This document shows, piece by piece, positions 43,550 to 54,920 of a stretch of 64,000 nt of DNA. The stretch comes from Roseiarcus sp963741845 (GTDB taxonomy: Bacteria; Pseudomonadota; Alphaproteobacteria; Rhizobiales; Beijerinckiaceae). Location: assembly GCA_963741845.1 (NCBI GenBank), contig CAVUJV010000016.1, positions 248,001 to 312,000 on the forward strand. Direction: 5' to 3'. The position numbers and the translations under genes are program-made. Position 1 is the stretch's first letter, and every line of letters begins with the position of its first letter. The notes beneath the pieces were generated by a model. It was not told the DNA's origin, searched no databases, and saw only the letters and a program-made list of their open reading frames with translations.

Positions 43550-45007
43550 ATGTCTGCTTTTCTTCGGCGCGCGGCTCCTCGCGCGCTTGTCCTCGCGGCG
43601 CTCGCGGTCGGTCCGGCTTTGGCCGCCGACAAACCGGCGACCCCGGAAGGCGCTGCAAGCCTGCAGAGTTTCTTCGCCGCCATCCTGCCGAAGCTGGCGG
43701 CTGACGCGTCGCCGCTCGTAACGGTCAAGCCGGAGGGCTCCGCCTATGTCGTCTCGTTCGACCTCGGCGCGGTCAGCGGCGCCCTGAAAGGCCTCGGCGG
43801 CGAAATGACCTACGAGCCGGCGCAGATCGTCTACAAGCTCACCGAGCAGGACGACGGCAAGTGGCGGCTGACGATGAACTCGTTCCCGAAGCTCGTCGCG
43901 CATTCGCAGGGTGTGACCAGCACCTTCGAGATCAAGAATTTCAGCCAGAGCCTGGTCGTGGACCCGTCCATCGCCTGGTGGACGGACGGCTCGGCGAGCG
44001 GCGACGGCGGCGCCTCGACGACGCGTGGACCGGGCCTCGAACAGTCGATCGATTTCGGGACGCTCAAAGCCAAGTATGCGACGACCGTCGCGGGCAACGG
44101 CGGCGTGTCCAGCACCGCGAAGGACTCCTTTTCGGACGTCGGTTTCCGGATGTCCGGCGAAAGCAAGGATCAGCGTCCGGTCAGCGTTGACGGACGCTTC
44201 GACAGCGTCGCGTTCAACCTCGGCTTCGATGGCCTCAAGACCCGCAAAGTGTTCGACGCGTGGTCGCTCATCTCGGCCAACCGCGAGAATCTCGAGCCCC
44301 ACGCCGAGGAGCTGAAGGGCCTGCTGCGTGACATTGCGGCGCCAGGCGTCAAGCTGGCGGAGGGCGCGGAGGGGTCCAAGGCGCTCATTTCCTCCCCCTT
44401 TGGCGCGATCACGCTGACCAGCTTCAAGATGGCGACCGGCCTCTCGAACGCCGGCCCTGACAGCGCGGTCAACCTGGCTTTCAACGCGGAGGGCCTCAGC
44501 CTCCCGGTCGGCCTCGCTCCGCCCGGCGCCGCGACGCTCACGCCCTCGAAGATCGACCTTTCCGCGACGCTGAAAGGCATCGACTTTTCCGCGGCGGCCT
44601 CGACGGCGATCGACCGGATCCACTTCGACCATGGGCAGCCGAGGCTGACGGACGACGACATGGCCAAGGTCGCCGAGGCTCTGCTCAGCGCCGGACCGCT
44701 CCGGGTCGAAATTGCGCCCTCGCATCTGGTCGCGCCGGCGCTGGACGCGAACCTCCAGGGCGAGATCCGCTATGTCGAGGGCCACGCCGCGGGTTCGATG
44801 TTCATTCGGATGCGAAATTTCGACATGACGATGGCTGCGGTCAAGGGCCTCGGCCCCGACATCGAGCGCAAGGCCCTGCCCGGTCTCGCGATGGCCAAGG
44901 GGCTCGCCAAGACGGAAAGCGACGGCAGCCTGTCGTGGGTCATCGAGGTGGCTCAGAACCGCGCGATCACGATCAACGGCATCCCCCTCGGCAAGGCGCC
45001 GGGCTGA
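43550..45007 (+). CDS. Secreted/periplasmic protein of unknown function
   Basis: A 485-residue protein with a clear signal peptide (FLRRAAPRALVLAALAVGPA, cleaved after LAA). The mature part is beta-rich and repeatedly lists polar strands, for example FEIKNFSQSLVVDPSIAWW and DVGFRMSGESKDQRPVSVDG. It ends in ITINGIPLGKAPG. The layout recalls YdgA/DUF2125-like periplasmic proteins, but I cannot assign a family. The ATG at 43550 follows AAAGG and is supported by the signal peptide. It follows rpoH by 103 bp. Confidence 0.7.
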   Translation: MSAFLRRAAPRALVLAALAVGPALAADKPATPEGAASLQSFFAAILPKLAADASPLVTVKPEGSAYVVSFDLGAVSGALKGLGGEMTYEPAQIVYKLTEQDDGKWRLTMNSFPKLVAHSQGVTSTFEIKNFSQSLVVDPSIAWWTDGSASGDGGASTTRGPGLEQSIDFGTLKAKYATTVAGNGGVSSTAKDSFSDVGFRMSGESKDQRPVSVDGRFDSVAFNLGFDGLKTRKVFDAWSLISANRENLEPHAEELKGLLRDIAAPGVKLAEGAEGSKALISSPFGAITLTSFKMATGLSNAGPDSAVNLAFNAEGLSLPVGLAPPGAATLTPSKIDLSATLKGIDFSAAASTAIDRIHFDHGQPRLTDDDMAKVAEALLSAGPLRVEIAPSHLVAPALDANLQGEIRYVEGHAAGSMFIRMRNFDMTMAAVKGLGPDIERKALPGLAMAKGLAKTESDGSLSWVIEVAQNRAITINGIPLGKAPG

Positions 45008-45119
45008 CGGCGTCTTGAGCGGCGCAAAACCCGTCGCCGCGCGGCTCAAGGTCGGCTAGAACGCGGCGACCGCCCGGGCGGCGCTCCGGGCCTTGCAACG
45101 CTTTATCGAGAGGGCGAAG

Positions 45120-46640
45120 TTGCCTGCCTCCGACAACCTGTTCGACATCATTGCGAGCCGGGCGAAAAACCCGGATCAGCTCGCGCTCGACGCTGGCGCC
45201 TTTTCGCTGACCTATGCCGGGCTTTTCGAGCGCTCGGGACGCATGGCCAATACGCTCGTCGCCCTCGGCGTGAAGCCGGGCGACCGGGTTGCGGCGCAGG
45301 TGGAGAAATCGACCGACGTGGTGGCGCTGGCGCTCGCCTGCCTACGCTCCGGCGCGGCGCTCCTGCCGCTCAACACGGGCTATACGCTCGCCGAGATCGA
45401 ATATTTCCTCGACGACGCCGAGCCAGCCCTCGCCATCTGCCGGCCCGAGGCGCTGGGGCCGTTCCGGGCGCTGGGCGAAAAGCTCGGCATTCCGGAAGTC
45501 GAAAGCCTCGGACAGTCCGGGGACGGCTCCTTCGCGGAGCGCCTTGCGGATGCGCCCGCCGCCTTCGAGACGGTCCCGCGCGAGGCGGACGACCTCGCGG
45601 CCATCCTCTACACCTCCGGTACGACCGGCCGCTCCAAGGGCGCGATGCTGACGCATCGCAACCTCTCCTCGAACGCGCTGACGCTCGTCGACTATTGGCG
45701 TTTCACTTCGGCCGACCGGCTCATCCACGCCCTGCCCGTCTTCCACACGCACGGGCTCTTCGTTGCGATCAATGTGGCGCTTCTGGCCGGCGCGACCATG
45801 ATCTACCAGAACCGCTTCGACGCCGATGCGGTCGTGGCCGCCCTGCCGCGCGCGACCTCGCTCATGGGCGTGCCGACCTTCTACACCCGCCTTCTCGACC
45901 ATCCCGGCCTCACGCGCGAAGCCTGCGCCAACATGCGGCTTTTCATTTCCGGCTCGGCGCCGCTCCTGGCCGAGACGCATCGCGCCTGGCGCGAGCGCAC
46001 CGGCTTCGCCATCCTCGAACGTTACGGGATGACGGAAACGAACATGATCACGTCGAACCCCTATGACGGCGAGCGGAGGCCGGGCACGGTCGGCTTCGCG
46101 CTGCCGGGGGTGAGCGTGCGCGTCTGCGAGCCCGAGAGCGGCGCGCTTCTGCCGCAGGGCGAGACGGGCGTGATCGAGGTGAAGGGCCCCAATGTCTTTC
46201 GCGGATACTGGCGGATGCCCGAGAAGACGGCGCAGGAATTCCGGGCCGACGGCTATTTCATCACCGGAGACCTCGGACGGGTGGACGAGGACGGCTATAT
46301 CCACATCGTCGGCCGCGCCAAGGATCTCGTGATCTCGGGGGGCTTCAACGTCTATCCCAAAGAGGTCGAGAGCGAGATCGACGCAATCGAAGGCGTGCTC
46401 GAAAGCGCCGTGTTCGGCGCGCCGCATCCGGACTTCGGCGAAGGCGTCACAGCGGTCGTCGTCCCCACGCCCGGCGCCGCTCTGGATGAAGACGCCATTC
46501 TCGCCGCGCTGGCCGGAAGGCTCGCCAGGTTCAAGGCGCCGAAACGGGTCTTCCTGGTGGACGAGCTTCCGCGCAACACGATGGGCAAGGTGCAGAAGGC
46601 CATCCTGCGCGAAACCTACAAGGCCATCTACGGCGGCTGA
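45120..46640 (+). CDS. matB: Malonyl-CoA synthetase-like acyl-CoA ligase (AMP-forming)
   Basis: Activates a dicarboxylic acid, probably malonate, to its CoA thioester. The 506-residue protein has the AMP-binding motif LYTSGTTGRSKGAMLTH, the central YGMTETNMITSNPYDGERRPG with a conserved arginine of MatB enzymes, the hinge FITGDLGRVDEDGYIHIVGR, and the catalytic lysine near the C-terminus in PRNTMGKVQK. I place the start at TTG 45120, which follows GAGAGGG; an earlier TTG at 45093 has none. No malonyl-CoA decarboxylase or transporter is adjacent, so the substrate is inferred from motif similarity. Confidence 0.82.
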   Translation: MPASDNLFDIIASRAKNPDQLALDAGAFSLTYAGLFERSGRMANTLVALGVKPGDRVAAQVEKSTDVVALALACLRSGAALLPLNTGYTLAEIEYFLDDAEPALAICRPEALGPFRALGEKLGIPEVESLGQSGDGSFAERLADAPAAFETVPREADDLAAILYTSGTTGRSKGAMLTHRNLSSNALTLVDYWRFTSADRLIHALPVFHTHGLFVAINVALLAGATMIYQNRFDADAVVAALPRATSLMGVPTFYTRLLDHPGLTREACANMRLFISGSAPLLAETHRAWRERTGFAILERYGMTETNMITSNPYDGERRPGTVGFALPGVSVRVCEPESGALLPQGETGVIEVKGPNVFRGYWRMPEKTAQEFRADGYFITGDLGRVDEDGYIHIVGRAKDLVISGGFNVYPKEVESEIDAIEGVLESAVFGAPHPDFGEGVTAVVVPTPGAALDEDAILAALAGRLARFKAPKRVFLVDELPRNTMGKVQKAILRETYKAIYGG

Positions 46641-46715
46641 CCGCCGGAGCTCGCAAAAGCGGCCCGCGCTGTCGCCCGCGGGGACCATGCCCACGGGCGA
46701 CGAAGGCCAACTCGT

Positions 46716-49700
46716 CTATCCAAGGCGCCCCGAAGCGTGGGCGAGGATCGTATAGACCTTGCCCGCGTTGGACAGGAGATAGGCCTTCCACTGCGATCCG
46801 TCGCGATCGCTCTGGCTCACCTTGGAAAGCAGCCGTTCGAACTCCTGCGTATAGCGCGCGGCCGTCTCGCGGAACTGCGGTTCGGACCGGTAGCGGCGGC
46901 GGATTTCGTCAAATGTCTCCTGTCCGGCTTCGGTGTAGAGGCGGCGCGATACGCCTGTCACGTCGCCGCGGCGCCAGCGGTCCCACATTTCGGCGGCCGC
47001 GGCGTTGTCGATGAGACCCGCGATCCCTTCGGTCAGGGCGTCAAGGGTCTCGGGCGTCGGCGGCGAAGGCGCAAGCTCGGACTGCAGATCCCGCTCGTCG
47101 TCGCGCGAGGCGGCGGCGAGGAGATTGGACAGCCAGCCGGGCTGACCGCGATCCTGCGGCTGCGCGGCCGGCGGCTCCGGCGCCACGATACGGGCCGGCG
47201 GGGCCGGTACGAGAACCGGAGGCAGCGGCTCTTCTTCGAGCGAGGTCTCGATGGCCTCGGCCACCCGCGCCAGCGCGGTTTCCCGGACGGCCTCCGCGCG
47301 CGGCGGCTCGGGCTCCGGCCGGAACGGGCGGGGCTCGAAGCGCATGGACGCCCCCCCGCCCCCCGCGGCCGCGATGCGCGCCTCGTCCGGCTCCGACACG
47401 TCGAATGCGGCGCCGCTCTCGGACACAAGCGAAGCGAGCTCCTTCAGCGCCCGGATCTGGTCGGAGACGACCCTGCGCATGGCTTCGGCCGTCTCGCTCG
47501 TCTCCTGCGGCAGTTCGAGCACGCCCCGGCGCAATTCCTGCCGGGTCGCCTCCAGATCGCGCTGGACCTGCGACGCCATCTCCTTGACCTCGGCGACGGA
47601 GCGCCGGAACCGCTCGGCCGCGCGCTCGAGCGCTCCCGTGAGCTGGGCGTTCGTCTCGTCGACCGTCGCCCGCAGGGTCTCGGCGGTCTGATCCCGCTCC
47701 TTGGCGGCCGTTTCGCGGATGGTCTCGAACTGCCCCGCGACGGCGACGGAGGCGCTGCGGGTCGCCGCCGCGAGCGCGGCGCTGACCTCCTGCGCGCGCG
47801 CCTGGGCCCGCGAGAAACTGTCCTCGACGGTGGAGGCGAAGCGCGCCAGCACGGATTCGAAGGCTTCGCCCCGGCCCGCCAGATCGGTCAGCAGGCCTTG
47901 CAGGCCCGCCTGTCGGCGTTCGAGCGCGACGTCGAGCAATTCCTGCCGCTCGCTGAGCTCGCGAGCGACGCCGGCGAGCGTCTCCGAGTGCTGGGCAAGC
48001 TGCGAAGCAATGGCGCCGGCGTCGGTCTGCGTCGTGGAGGCGAGCCGCCCCAGCGTCGCGACCTGAGCGGCGATGCCGCCGAGCGCCCTCTGGAAGTCCT
48101 CGACCCGGGTGGCAAGGCCGCCCTGAACCGCGGCGAGCCGGTCGCCCGCCGAGGCCACGGACAGATCCACCGCCGCGGTCGTCTTGCCAAGCTCGTCGAT
48201 CGCCTGCGCGATCTCGCCGCGCAACCGGTCGCCGGTCGCGGCAAGCGAACCGACGGACGTCTCGGCGCTTCGCGCAACCGTGTCGCGAAGGGAAGCGGCC
48301 GAGGTCTGGACCTGCTCGGTGAGACGCTTGAGCAGCGCCTCGACGGCTTCGCCGGACTGGCGCGTCGCCTCTTCGGAATAGGCGCGCAGCGCCTCGCCGG
48401 AATTCGTGACTTCCGTGCGGAGCTGGCCGGCGAGCGAACCCAGGACCCGGATCGGATCCGAAGCGCTGCCGTTGATCGCCGCGATCAGTTCATCCGTGCG
48501 CCGGGCAAGCGCTTCGGCGAGGCCGGACATCTGCTGGTCGAGGCTCTCGATCGCCCGCGCGCCGACCGAGTCGATGCGGGAGGCGACATCGTCGCCGCGC
48601 GCGCCGAGCGACGCCACGAGATCGGCGCCCTTCCCGTCCAGCACGCCCCGCAGATCGTCGACGCGCGAGGCGAGCGAGGAGGAAAGCTCGGAGCCGCGCA
48701 CGGCCAGGGTCTGGTCCGTCTCGGACGCGATTTTCGCGAAGGTCTCGCGCATCGCGTCGAGCCGCGCCCCGAGCCGCTCGTCGATCATGCCGACATTGCG
48801 GTTGGCGGCGTCGCCGAGGTCCGCAAGACGCGCGTCGATGATGCGCGCGCTCTGGTCAGCGGCCTCCGCGAGCGCCGCGAGGCGCGAGTCGAAGTCCTGC
48901 GCGTTGCGCCGCCCGGCCTCCTCCAGCGCCGCCCGATGGTCGGCGACGGCGCCGCCGATCGTCGCGCGATGCGCGTCGAAGGCCGCGCCGAGCGAGGCCC
49001 GATGGGTCTCGAGCATGGCCGAGACACGTTCGGCGTGATCGCCGACCTTGTCTTCCAGCGCCGCGCGATTCGCGTCGAACGCCTGCGCGAGGGACTGCAT
49101 CGGTTCGACCACGCCGTCCTTGAATCGGTCGACGCCGGAGCTCAGCGAGCGCGCCACGTCGTCGACGCGGCCGGCAAGGGTCGCATTGATGTCCTGGGCA
49201 AGGGCGGAGAGCGTCTGCGTCAGCTCCCGCGCGCGCTTTTCCAGCACATCCGCAATTTCGAGCGACTTCGCATCCATGCCCTGCACAAGCTCGCGGCCGC
49301 CCTCGCTGAGGGCGCGGGCGGTTTCGAGCGTGTTTCTCGCGAGCAGCTCCGACAGCGCGCGGCCGCGCTGGGCAAGCCCGTCCTCGATCTTGCCGAGCAG
49401 GCCTTCGAGCACCGTCGAGACCTGGGTCAGGCGCTCCTGGGCGCGATCGTCCACAGCCCTGAGGCGCGCGTCGAGGAGCGAGGCGGCCTCCTGGTTCCGG
49501 CGGCCGAGCTGTTCGTCGACCGCGCCGCCGCGCGTCACGAGCGTCTCCTCGATCGCCCCGAGCTTGGTGGCGATATCGGAGGAGAGCGCTTCCGACTTCT
49601 CGCCGATCTGGCGGACGATCTCCCGTCCGCGACCGTCGATCGTCGTGTCGAAGCGTCCGAGGCCATCGCTGAGCGATGTCTCGATCCGGCGGGTATGCGA

Positions 49701-52700
49701 AGTCAGCGCCAGGTCCACCGCCTGGTGGTGGGCGGCGGAGGCCGATTCGAACTGGCCGAGGCGAAGGGCCGACTTTTCCGACAGCTCTTCAAGATGATCG
49801 TTGAAATGCTTGTCGAACTCGTCGCGCCGCACCCGCATCATCCCGTCCATGGCGGAGAGATGCGAATTCATGCGCTGGCTCAGTTCGTTGGATTGGACGG
49901 CGATCCGGTCCACGAAGCTGTGGCCATTGTCGCCGACCAGATTGTCGAGCGCCTCCAGATGGTCGCGCACCCGCTCCGACTGCGAGGCGAGGGCGTCGAC
50001 GAGAAGCGCGCCGCGTTCGCCGACCAGCGTCTCGAAGGTCGCGACCTGGCCGCCAAGCGCATCCCGCACGGCCTCGGCCGCCGCCCTCGACGCGTCCGCC
50101 GCGTCGGCGGCAAGCGACGAGAAGCGCGCCCCGATCTGCTCGGCGTCGACATTGAGCCTGGCGAGCGCATCGCCCGTGGCGGCTTCGAGCCTGGTCTGCG
50201 TCTCCGCGCCCTGAACCGCGATGGCGGCGATGAGGCGCCGCGTCGAACTCGCCGATCGAGGCCTCGATCGCGGACGCGCGCTCGTCCGCCGCGCCCTTGA
50301 GCTGAGCTTCACGCGTGTCGAAATGATCGCTCCAGCGGACCGCGGCGGCGTCGAGCGCCTGCGCGGCGTCCTCCGCCCGATCCCGCAACAGGGAGGCCAG
50401 CCGATCGGTCGAACCGTCGAGCCTCTCTTCGAGGGACCGGCCCCGCTCGACGACCGTTTCGTGCAGCCGGTCCGTGACGCCGTTGAGCCGGAAGACGAGG
50501 CTGTCGCCCTGAACGAGCACGGTGTCGTTGAGCCGCGAGCCGCTTGTCTCCAGCCGGTCGAGGAGCGCCTCGGACCGCTCTCCGAAGTCGCGCGACAGCG
50601 CGTCGCTCGCTTCGCTGAGCCGTTCGGCGACCGAATTCCCCTGCGTGCGGATCGCTTCGACCGTCTGGCTGCCGGTCGCGCTGATGCGCTCGACCACATC
50701 GCTGCCGTGAACGTCGAGCGCGCCGCGCATGCGGAAAGTCGCCTCGGTAAGCCGCGTTGCGACCTGCTCGCCCTGCGCGCTGACGGCGCCCGCCGCCTCC
50801 GCAAGACGTCCGGCGAGACCCTCGCCATGCTCGCGGAGCGCCTGCACGGCCTCCGAGCTGCTGGCGTCGATCCGGTTGACCAGGGCGTCGACGCTTTCGA
50901 GCGCCGTTGCGCTGGCCGAGTCGAGCGAGGCCGACAGACGCGAGGCGGCCTCATCGCCATGCGTGCGAAGCGCGACGACCGCGCGCTCGCTGCTCGACGT
51001 GATGCGGCCGACCGCGTCGTCCGAATGGTTGGCGATCGCGCTCGTCACCGCGAGCGCCGCCGCGTCGAGGCGAGCCGCGGCCGAATCGGTCTGCGTCCGG
51101 ATCGCCTGCACGGTCTGCTCGTTGACGGCTGCGATCTGGCTGACGACGTTGTCGGCGTGGCCGCCCAGCGCGCCTGTCAAGGCGGCGGACGCCTCGGCGA
51201 GCCGCGCCGCCACCATCGCTTCGTGTTGCCGGATCGCGTCGAGCGACTGAGCGCTGTTCAGCGCGATGCGGCCGACGATCTCGTCCGCATGCGAGGCGAA
51301 AGCGCTCGTCGTCGCCGCGGAGGCATGCGCCAGCTGCGCGGCGACGCCGTCGCCCTGGTTGCGAAGCGCCACAATGGCGTCGCCGCCGCTCGCATTGACG
51401 CGCGCGACAATGTCTTCCGACTGCGCGCCAAGAGCGCTCGATACGGCGCGGGCCGTCTCGGAGAGGCTCTCGGCGACGCTGTCGCCGAGGCCGCGCATCA
51501 ATTCGAGGGCGTCCGTGCTGTTCGCATTCAGCCGGCCAATGACCTGGTCGGCATGGGAGTCGAGCGCGCTTGCGACGGAGCGGGACGAATGGGAGAGCCG
51601 TTCGGCGACGCTGTCGCCGAGCCCGCGCATCGATTCGAGGGCGTCCGTGCTGCTTGCGTTCAGCCGGCCAATCACCTCGTCCGCGTGGGCGTCGAAGGCG
51701 CTCGCGACGGAGCGGGACGTATCGGAGAGACGCTCGGCCACGCTGTCGCCGAGCGTGCGCATCGTCTCCAGCGCGTCCGCGCTGCTGGCGTTGAGCCGCC
51801 CGGTGACCTGATCGGCGTGAATATCGAGCGCGCCGGCGATCGTTCGAGACGTCTCGACGAGACGTCCCGTGACGGCGTCGCCCAACGACTGCATCGATTC
51901 GAGCGCTTCCGCGCTGCTCGAACCGAGCCGCGCGACCATCGTGTCGGTATGAGCGCCGAGCGCGTGCGAGACGGACCGCGACGTATCGACGAGGCGGTCG
52001 GCGACGGTGTCGCCGAGTCCGCGGATGGACTCCAGCGCGTCGGCGCTGCTGGCGTTCATTCGTCCAACGAGCCCGTCCGCGTGGGCGACCAGGGCTTCCG
52101 AGACATGGCGCGAGGTCTCCGCGAGCTGGCCCGCGACCGTATCGCCGACGCCCTGCATGGACTCGACCGCATCGGCGCTGGTCGCGTTGAGCCGACCGAC
52201 GATGGAATCCGCCTGAAGGCCGAGCGCGTCGGAAACGGCGCGCGAGGTCTGCGCGAGCTGGCCGGCCACCGTGCCGCCGACGCCCCGCATGGTCGCGACG
52301 GACTCGGCGCTGGTCGCGTTGAGCCGGTCGACGATCGAGTCTGTATGCGCGGCAAGGGAAATCGACACGTCCGCCGAGGTTTCGGCCAGCCGCGAAACGA
52401 CGCTGTCGCCAAGCGTGCGGATCGATTCGACCGCATCGTTTCCGCTCGTGCTGATGCGGCTGGCAATCCATTCGCCGTGCGCCCCGAGCGCGCCCGATAC
52501 GCCCTCCGACGTTTCCGCGAGACGGACCGCCACGCTGTCGCCGAGCGTCCGCATCGCCTCCAGGGCCTGGGCGCTGCTGGCGCCGATCCGCCCGACGATG
52601 TCCTCGGCATGGGCCGCCGACGCGGCGCGCGCCTCGTCCGCGACTTCGGCGAGCCGCGACGCGACGCCGCCGCCATGAATACGAATCGCCTCGGCCGCGT

Positions 52701-54204
52701 CCTCGCTGCTGGACCGGATGCGCACAATAATGTCGTCCGCATGGGCGCCGATGGCGTCCGACAGGGTCGTGGAAGCCTCGGCGAGGCGGGACGCCGCCAG
52801 ATCCCCGTGCGACTTGATCGCCTCGGCGGCGCGTGAGCCGCTGTCATCGACCCGGCTGACGATGTCGTCGAGATGGGCGCCAAGGCCGTCGCGCACCTGG
52901 TCCGCCGTCTCCGTGAGGCGAACGGCCGCGCGCTCGCCGTGAGCGGCCATGGCGTCGACCACCGCGGTCTGCAAATCGTTGATGCGCGCGATCAGGTCAT
53001 CGGAGCGCACGCCGAGTCCCGTCAGAAGATCGTCCGCGGCGGCGCGCATGCGGCCGTCGATGTCGCCCACTCGGGAGACGATGTCCTCGGCCGCCTTCCT
53101 GCTCGTATCGCCGAGCCGGGCAGCGAGGCCCTCGCCTGCCCCCGCGATGGAATCTGCGATTTCCACGCCCTTGGACGCGATGCGCTCCAGCGTCGAGGAG
53201 CCGGCCCGATCGAGTGCGGCGGCGATGTCTTCGGAGGACGCGCCAAGCGTCGCGACGAGACGCTGTCCGGTCTCGGTCACCCGGCTGTTGAGGCGAACGC
53301 CGGCCAGATCGATATCCTGCGTGATCCCCTGATGGGCGTCCGCGACGGCGTCGCGCACCCGCGTCCCGCTGACGACGATCGCCTCACGCTGGTCGGCCAT
53401 CTCGGCGATCAGGGAGCGGATCTTGCGCTCATTGTCGGAATAGGAGCGCTCCAGCGTCGAGACCTCCGCCTTGACCCGGGTCTCCAGTTCGGCGGCGCGG
53501 GCAAGCGCCCGCTCGACGCCGTCGCCCATGGCGGCGAGCTCGCGCCGGATCGCCTGCGACAGCGTCGCGACATGGTCTCCCGCGGAGGTCTCGGGCTCGG
53601 CGAGGCGAACCGCGACCTGCGATATCGCGCGGGCGGACTGCCGCAGCTCCCTGAGGCGCCGCGACAGCGCGGCGAAGCCGAACATGACCAGGATCGGCGC
53701 GAGCGCTGCAAGGACGAGCAGCGGCGTCTCCGGACGGGACAGCGATTCCCTCAGCGGCGCGGACGCGATCTTCGGCCAGATGTTCTGATAGGCGTAAAGG
53801 CCGCAGATGCCCGCCCAGATCAGCGAGCCGATGAGCGCGATAACGAAAGGCGTCCGGCTCGCGCGCGGCGCGCTCAACGCCTGAAGAATGGCCCCGACCA
53901 ATTCGCGGTCGTCGTTGGCGGGCGGCGCGCTGGCGAGTGTCGGCGTCGACTTCGGCTCCTGTTCGTTCGACGGCTGCGGCGGCGTCAGGGTCGCCGCGGG
54001 GCGCAGGAGGGGCGCGGACTCCGGCTGGGGCGTCGCGGGCTTCAGCACCGGCGCAACGATCAGCGGCTTCGCTGGCGAGGGATCGGCTTCGGGCGCGGCT
54101 TCTTCCGGCTGGGGCGCGAAATCGTCGTCGGTCAGGTTCAACGCGCTTTCGATCGCCGACATCGCCGCGGAAACCGGGTCCGCCGCCGAATTTTGCTTCG
54201 CCAT
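46716..54204 (-). CDS. Giant membrane-anchored coiled-coil protein, GPR/RgsE-like polar growth scaffold, frameshifted as read
   Basis: About 2,495 residues if repaired. It has a proline-rich cytoplasmic N-terminus (residues 1-115), two membrane segments (about 118-140, LIGSLIWAGICGLYAY, and 158-176, LLVLAALAPILVMFG), then some 2,000 residues of alanine/serine-rich helix and a conserved C-terminal domain with AEMWDRWRRGDVTGVSRRLY and YRSEPQFRETAARYTQEFE. Nucleotides 50896-52875 encode fifteen exact 44-residue units. The design fits the Agrobacterium growth pole ring protein and its Sinorhizobium counterpart RgsE, large apolipoprotein-like proteins organising unipolar growth. The frame breaks at CC 50238-50239; deleting one base gives GEFDARLIAAIAVQG. 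GAGG lies before the ATG at 54204. Confidence 0.82.
50896..52875 (-). repeat. Fifteen tandem 132-bp units coding 44-residue helical repeats
   Basis: The first unit begins at the His codon 52875 (HLDDIVSRV) and the fifteenth at 51027 (HSDDAVGRI), exactly 14 x 132 bp apart with no indel. A typical unit reads HADQVIGRLNASS, then DALESMRGLGDSVAERL, then SRSVASALDS. Forty-four is four hendecads, the period of right-handed or straight coiled coils. Further degenerate units continue downstream (for example HGSDVVERISATGSQ). Confidence 0.9.
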
Positions 54205-54595
54205 TTGCAGCCTCATGATCTTCGGCGTCGATCGGGGGGATCGATCGACCAACGCGCCACTCACCCCACGGGCGCATGGCTTCGCCCCGCGAGACGCACG
54301 AATTAACCTTGTCGCAGTTTACCGTCAGGGCGGTTAGATGGAAACCGCGCGGGGCGTCCATCCTTCAAACGTCGTTAACGCTTCTTTTACCACGTTTTTT
54401 CAATCAGTTCAGGGAATTCGCCCGATGTTTTCCACATGAACGCGGAGAAACGGCGACGCCCGGAAGCCCGCGTCCCGCGACGAGGCGCCGCCCTCTCGGG
54501 GCCTTTCGGCTCTCGCGCGCTTGCTTTAAGAACGCCGCGCTGAAGGCCCCCGTCCCGCGAGCGACGGCGGCGTGCAGGGGGAACTCCGCGAGTCC
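54205..54595. other. Divergent intergenic region
   Basis: 391 bp between the coiled-coil gene and the ferredoxin gene. It includes AT-rich tracts near 54300-54415, likely to hold the promoter of the coiled-coil gene, and a GC-rich 120 bp before the ferredoxin. No RNA gene or repeat is evident. Confidence 0.4.
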
Positions 54596-54916
54596 ATGAC
54601 AAAGATCACCTATATCGACGCGTCCGGACAATCACGCACGGCCGAAGCCCAGGACGGTTCGACCGTGATGGAAACGGCGTTGCGCAACTCCATCCCGGGC
54701 ATCGAGGCGGAATGCGGCGGCGCCTGCGCCTGCGCGACCTGCCATGTCTATGTTTCCGACGAATGGACGGAGAAGGTCGGGCCACCCTCCCAGATGGAAG
54801 AGGACATGCTCGACTTCGCCTTCGAAGTGAGGCCGACCTCCCGCCTTTCGTGCCAGATCAAGGTGTCCCCCGAGCTGGACGGGCTCGTCGTCACCACTCC
54901 CGCCAGACAGGGCTGA
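54596..54916 (+). CDS. 2Fe-2S ferredoxin (adrenodoxin/putidaredoxin type)
   Basis: A 106-residue ferredoxin beginning MTKITYIDASGQSRT. The cluster ligands are visible in ECGGACACATCHVY (Cys-x5-Cys-x2-Cys) with the fourth Cys in RLSCQIK near residue 88. The acidic helix MEEDMLDFAFE is typical of this type, which donates electrons to P450s or Isc iron-sulfur assembly. It is followed after 4 bp by a ferredoxin-NADP reductase gene, so the two form a redox pair. A GTG at 54572 is an alternative start. Confidence 0.93.
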   Translation: MTKITYIDASGQSRTAEAQDGSTVMETALRNSIPGIEAECGGACACATCHVYVSDEWTEKVGPPSQMEEDMLDFAFEVRPTSRLSCQIKVSPELDGLVVTTPARQG

Positions 54917-54920
54917 GCCT

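Noticed and set aside
46737..50300. 1,187-codon plus-strand frame opposite the giant coiled-coil gene
   Set aside because: Antisense shadow of a repetitive alanine/serine coding region; no ribosome-binding site or recognisable domain.
50221..52836. 871-codon plus-strand frame opposite the repeat array
   Set aside because: It repeats with the same 132-bp period only because the sense strand does; its composition is basic and unlike a real protein.
50896..52875. Tandem repeat array considered as a CRISPR or satellite
   Set aside because: Units are 132 bp, contiguous without spacers, in one coding frame and encode helical repeats.
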